From Actinomycetota bacterium (GTDB lineage: Bacteria > Actinomycetota > Acidimicrobiia > Acidimicrobiales > RAAP-2), in assembly GCA_021324355.1 (NCBI GenBank), contig JAJPJD010000061.1, positions 1 through 41,124 of the forward strand: a DNA stretch of 41,124 nt, in the 5' to 3' direction. The notes beneath the pieces are model-generated. The model worked only from the letters and a program-made list of their open reading frames with translations. It searched no databases and was not told the origin of the DNA. A program made the position numbers and the translations under genes. Positions 38,350 to 41,124 of this stretch are shown piece by piece. Position 1 is the first letter of the stretch, and each line of letters begins with the position of its first letter.

Positions 38350-39187
38350 GCGACGGGTCGTCCATCCGAGCCTCGAGGCAGAGGTCGTCGCGCAGCCCCA
38401 AGGTCCCGAATCGCCTGACGTCGATGCGCTCCAGCACCGCCCGGGGCACCAGCCCCACCACCTCGGCCCGCCGGATCCTGGCGGCGGCCGGCAGGGCCGC
38501 CGCAACCCGGTCGTAGGCCTCGGCCGGCCCGACCAGCTCCGGCTCGACCAGGTTGCACGAGACCTGGCTCCCGCTCGACAGGGCCAGCGCGAGGGTCCGC
38601 ACGGCAGCGCTGCGCACCTGGGCCGCCACCGCTCGCAGCTCGCCGACGGACAGGCCGTCCACCCACAGGTTGTAGGCGACCAGCGGGCGACGAGCGCCGA
38701 CCGCCATCGCGCCGGCACGGGGGTGGGGCCGGTCAGGGCCGGTGTCGGGCCGCAGGGTGTCGAACGCCCCCCGTCGGACCTCGGGCAGCGATCGCTCGCC
38801 GCCGTCGGGCATGGGGCCGTAGAGGAAGCAGGGAACCCCGAGGGTTGCTCCCGCCCACACCGCCAGGGTGTCCCGGGCCTCGAGCGGGTCGGCCAGCTCG
38901 TGGGAGCCGACCGGCGCGAACGGCACCACGTCGACCACCCCGAAGCGGGGGTGCGCCCCGCGGTGACGCGACAGGTCGAGGGTGTCAACCGCGGTGCGGA
39001 CGAGGGATCGGACCGCGGCCACCACGGCCGGGCCGGGACCGCCCAGGGTCAGGACGCTGCGGTGGTGGTCGGGGTCGGCATGGAGGTCGAGCAACGACTC
39101 GCCACAGGCGGCGGCGAGGACCTCGAGGGTGGCGCGGTCACGGCCCTCGCTCACGTTGACCGCCGACACCAGTGGGAGTTCGGTCAC
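38330..39187 (-). CDS. Glutamate formiminotransferase-like protein
   Basis: The 285-residue protein matches the formiminotransferase domain: VSAVNVSEGRD start, DPDHHRSVLTLGG, and the catalytic-histidine region SRHRGAHPRFGVVDVVPF (H75, H79), then NLWVDGLSVGELRAVAAQVR and SCNLVEP. It would move a formimino group from formiminoglutamate to THF. The cyclodeaminase half of the animal enzyme is absent. The GTG start lies 33 nt after the stop of the minus-strand whiB. It adds a one-carbon entry to the folate genes at 23-27 kb. Confidence 0.88.
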   Translation of the reverse strand: MTELPLVSAVNVSEGRDRATLEVLAAACGESLLDLHADPDHHRSVLTLGGPGPAVVAAVRSLVRTAVDTLDLSRHRGAHPRFGVVDVVPFAPVGSHELADPLEARDTLAVWAGATLGVPCFLYGPMPDGGERSLPEVRRGAFDTLRPDTGPDRPHPRAGAMAVGARRPLVAYNLWVDGLSVGELRAVAAQVRSAAVRTLALALSSGSQVSCNLVEPELVGPAEAYDRVAAALPAAARIRRAEVVGLVPRAVLERIDVRRFGTLGLRDDLCLEARMDDPSLRTRRP

Positions 39188-39220
39188 CCGGCGAGCGTCG
39201 CCTGCGCCGGTGGGGGCGGC

Positions 39221-39481
39221 TCAGCGAGCGGGCAGTGCGACCCGCGACGCCCGGCGAGACCGCAGGATCCGGCGGCGTTCACGCTCGGACCGGCCCCCCC
39301 AGACCCCGTGGTCGATCCGGTTCGCCAGGGCGTACTCGAGGCACTCCTCGGCCACCGGGCAGTCCGCGCAGATGCGCTGGGCCGCCTGGACCCCGAGGCC
39401 GTCGCTCGGGAAGAAGATGGCAGGCGGCATGTCCCGGCACTTGCCTCGGGCCATCCACTCGGTGTCCATGACCGGTTCCAT
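39221..39481 (-). CDS. WhiB-family iron-sulfur transcriptional regulator (second copy)
   Basis: The 86-residue protein starts MEPVMDTEWMARGKC and has cluster cysteines C15, C38, C41 and C47 (KC...ICADCPVAEEC), the conserved GVWGG turn and an arginine-rich tail ERERRRILRSRR. It differs clearly from the plus-strand WhiB, so it is a paralogue of another subgroup. I choose the ATG at 39481, with GAGAGG just upstream, because the in-frame ATG at 39499 lies inside a likely -10 (TATGCT). It lies directly upstream of formiminotransferase on the same strand. Confidence 0.92.
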   Translation of the reverse strand: MEPVMDTEWMARGKCRDMPPAIFFPSDGLGVQAAQRICADCPVAEECLEYALANRIDHGVWGGRSERERRRILRSRRASRVALPAR

Positions 39482-39494
39482 ATCCTCTCGGCCG

Positions 39495-39500
39495 AGCATA
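39495..39500 (-). promoter_or_regulatory. Candidate -10 element for the second whiB
   Basis: The minus strand reads TATGCT, 13 nt before the chosen ATG at 39481, giving a leader of only a few bases. Confidence 0.4.
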
Positions 39501-39552
39501 GCGGCGCCCGGCTGGCCGCCCCCGCCGCTGGACTACGGGTCGACAGCCCCCG

Positions 39553-40467
39553 GTGGATTGGGCCACGGCGGTGAGGGCACCCGCTGGTCCGCCGGTGTGG
39601 CCTGGCTGGGGTGCCGGCACGACCCCTGGTCCCGCGGGCTCGCCAGCCCCCAGGGGCTGGAGCCGCCGTCACTGGATCGGGCTGGTCCTTGGGTGTGCGT
39701 CCCTCGGTGCGCTGGCCGGCGGCGCCGCCGGCTATTGGGTCGCCGGCCGGTCGCAGGAGACCATCGTCGAGCGGTTCTCGCCCAACGCCCCACCGCTGGC
39801 CCGACCGGTCGACGTCCAGGCGGTCCTGGCCACGGTCGAGCCGGCGGTGGTCTCGATCTCGACCACCGCCAGGGTCCATGGCGCCACGGTGGTGGGCACC
39901 GGATCGGGCATGGTCCTCACCTCCGACGGCCAGGTCCTGACCAACGACCACGTCATTGCCGGGGCGAGCACCGTGACGGTGACCCTGCTCGGTCAGACCC
40001 AGCCGCTGCCGGCCACGGTCGTGGGGACCGACCCGGGCCAGGACCTGGCCCTCATCCAGGTGGAGGGGGTCCGGGGCCTGCCCACGGTGCACTTCGGCGA
40101 CTCCGATCGGGCCCGGGTGGGTGACACCGTCTTGGCCATCGGCAACGCCCTGGGGCTGTCGGGGGGACCGACGGTCACCGAGGGCATCCTGTCGTCGACC
40201 GACCGGTCGCTCAGCGTCACCAGCGACCTCGGCGGGCGCAGCCAGGAGCTCTCCGGCCTCCTCCAGACCGATGCCGCGATCAACGCCGGCAACTCGGGCG
40301 GACCCCTGGTCGACTCCTCCGGTCGGGTCATCGGGATGAACACCGCGGTGGCCGAGAGCGAGCGGGGGGTGGCGCCGGCGCAGGGGATTGGCTTCGCCAT
40401 CGCCGTCGACACCATCAAGCCCCTGCTCGCGCGGTTGCGTCGGGGCGGGACGGTGGGGAACGGCTGA
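39553..40467 (+). CDS. HtrA-like (S1C) trypsin-type serine protease, membrane-anchored
   Basis: The 304-residue protein has a cytoplasmic Pro/Gly-rich start, one membrane segment at about 42-64 (WIGLVLGCASLGALAGGAAG), and an extracytoplasmic trypsin-like domain with catalytic His133 (TNDHVI), Asp164 (GQDLALI) and Ser248 (NAGNSGGPL). The C-terminus ends soon after GIGFAIAVDTIKPLL, so there is no PDZ domain, unlike most DegP/HtrA proteins. It is probably an envelope-stress protease. GTG 39553 is used; GTG 39571 is an alternative. Confidence 0.92.
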   Translation: MDWATAVRAPAGPPVWPGWGAGTTPGPAGSPAPRGWSRRHWIGLVLGCASLGALAGGAAGYWVAGRSQETIVERFSPNAPPLARPVDVQAVLATVEPAVVSISTTARVHGATVVGTGSGMVLTSDGQVLTNDHVIAGASTVTVTLLGQTQPLPATVVGTDPGQDLALIQVEGVRGLPTVHFGDSDRARVGDTVLAIGNALGLSGGPTVTEGILSSTDRSLSVTSDLGGRSQELSGLLQTDAAINAGNSGGPLVDSSGRVIGMNTAVAESERGVAPAQGIGFAIAVDTIKPLLARLRRGGTVGNG

Positions 40468-40487
40468 TGGGGGCCGCCCGGCCCGGG

Positions 40488-40493
40488 TACGCT
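40488..40493 (+). promoter_or_regulatory. Candidate -10 element for the 96-residue gene
   Basis: TACGCT lies 31 nt before the GTG at 40525, and GGAGG lies in between (40516-40520), so this would be a leadered transcript. Confidence 0.35.
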
Positions 40494-40524
40494 CGTCGCC
40501 GATCGATCCACCCCCGGAGGTCCT

Positions 40525-40815
40525 GTGCCCCCCGAGCCCCAAGACGCCACCACCGACACCGGCGAGCCGGCGCCCGAACCGGTCGGGCACGTACGCATCG
40601 TGTACTTGGGCCCGGTGGCCCCCCACTGGGAAGTGCAGTCGGACTACGGCGACCCCGCGGTGATCGAGGGGTTCAGAGAGCGTGCCCTGGCCCGCCTGGT
40701 CCTCCTGCCACCCCACGATCCGCAGTTCCGGCGGAACCGGGAGCGGGTGGCCCGGGATGCTGAGCGGGAGAACCTGGCCCTGGAGTGGGACCTGGGCTTC
40801 CCCGAGGAGTCCTAG
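40525..40815 (+). CDS. Conserved-looking small protein of unknown function
   Basis: The product has 96 residues: an acidic, disordered start (about 1-20), then HVRIVYLGPVAPHWEVQSDYG, VIEGFRERALARLVLLPPHDPQF, and a charged helix ending in LEWDLGFPEES. I do not recognise a family. The GTG start has GGAGG 4 nt upstream and a TACGCT box further up, which supports a real gene. It is convergent with the metalloprotease gene (6 nt between stops). Confidence 0.65.
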   Translation: MPPEPQDATTDTGEPAPEPVGHVRIVYLGPVAPHWEVQSDYGDPAVIEGFRERALARLVLLPPHDPQFRRNRERVARDAERENLALEWDLGFPEES

Positions 40816-40821
40816 CGAGCG

Positions 40822-41124
40822 CTAGGTCGGGGGGTCCTCGGGCAGGTCGAGCCGCTCCAGCCACAGGCCTGGTGCGTCGACCTCCGCCGGCGTGGGCAGC
40901 GCTCGGCCGCCCTCGAGCAATCGGGCCAGACCCGCCTCGCCCGCCCGCTCGAGGACCCCTCGGACGAAGGCGGCGCCCCGATCGACCTGGGTCCGGCTGG
41001 CGTCGAAGCCGAACAGGGCGGCGGCCGCCTGGCGACCCTGGGAGTCGCCGGCCCGGTGCCGGTACCAGGCTTCGGCCAGCGCGCCCGACGAGCCGGTGAT
41101 GGCCTCGATCACGCGGGCGGTCGC
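40822..41124 (-). CDS. Zinc-dependent metalloprotease (DUF2342 type), C-terminal end (partial)
   Basis: The frame stays open to the window edge, so only the last 100 residues are visible. The end QVDRGAAFVRGVLERAGEAGLARLLEGGRALPTPAEVDAPGLWL follows the closing pattern of the DUF2342 zinc-dependent hydrolases (GERFV..V....G......W......LPT..EI..P..W), a family often labelled F420-associated in actinobacteria. The HExxH zinc motif would lie outside the window. Assigned from this tail only. Confidence 0.72.
   Translation of the reverse strand, partial: ATARVIEAITGSSGALAEAWYRHRAGDSQGRQAAAALFGFDASRTQVDRGAAFVRGVLERAGEAGLARLLEGGRALPTPAEVDAPGLWLERLDLPEDPPT

Overview
The window is a gene-dense, very GC-rich stretch of chromosome with the look of an actinobacterium. 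Supporting marks are GTG and TTG starts in large numbers, 4-nt and 8-nt gene overlaps, two WhiB-family iron-sulfur regulators, a GuaB3 paralogue, a mycobacterial Sdh1-type succinate dehydrogenase, a DUF2342-type zinc metalloprotease and TAnnnT-type -10 elements. The gene mix would fit a deep lineage such as Acidimicrobiia, but that placement is inference. I see no rRNA, tRNA, CRISPR array, insertion sequence or prophage, and no stretch over 300 bases without a gene.

Layout. 1-5725 (+): a tightly overlapping operon of nnrD (3' end), alr, an alpha/beta hydrolase, a uracil-DNA glycosylase-TsaE fusion, tsaB, rimI and tsaD. It joins cell-wall D-alanine supply with the t6A37 tRNA modification complex. 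5791-9205 (+): an RDD membrane protein, then groES-groEL under a perfect CIRCE operator, then a CoA-pyrophosphatase-type Nudix hydrolase with no ordinary start codon. 9212-10378 (-): a GNAT and a TetR regulator. 10454-14583 (+), divergent from TetR: epoxide hydrolase, luciferase-like flavin monooxygenase, Zn alcohol dehydrogenase and patatin lipase. This is an accessory catabolic cassette resembling limonene or alkene oxidation. 14596-20582 (+): a MarR-GNAT fusion, guaB3, guaA and pcrA. 20622-29389 (+): core metabolism, with a stand-alone B12-binding mutase subunit, sucC-sucD, purN-purH, folD-metF, icd and mdh. 29408-34306 (-): GNAT, a small acidic protein, and an sdhC-sdhA-sdhB-SCP2 operon. 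34396-37957 (+): a MoxR AAA+ ATPase and a VWA protein whose 3' end is frameshifted. 38062-41124: whiB, formiminotransferase (-), a second whiB (-), an HtrA-like protease without PDZ, a small protein, and the 3' end of a zinc metalloprotease (-).

Working together. The second half is centred on succinyl-CoA and one-carbon units. Methylmalonyl-CoA mutase chemistry could feed SucCD; SdhABC, Icd and Mdh continue the TCA cycle; FolD, MetF, PurN, PurH and formiminotransferase share folate one-carbon carriers. The most notable items are the UDG-TsaE fusion, the monooxygenase/epoxide hydrolase cassette with a candidate self-operator, the frameshift at the end of the VWA gene, the Nudix gene without a canonical start, and a recurring TAnnnT box 6-9 nt ahead of start codons that suggests leaderless transcription.
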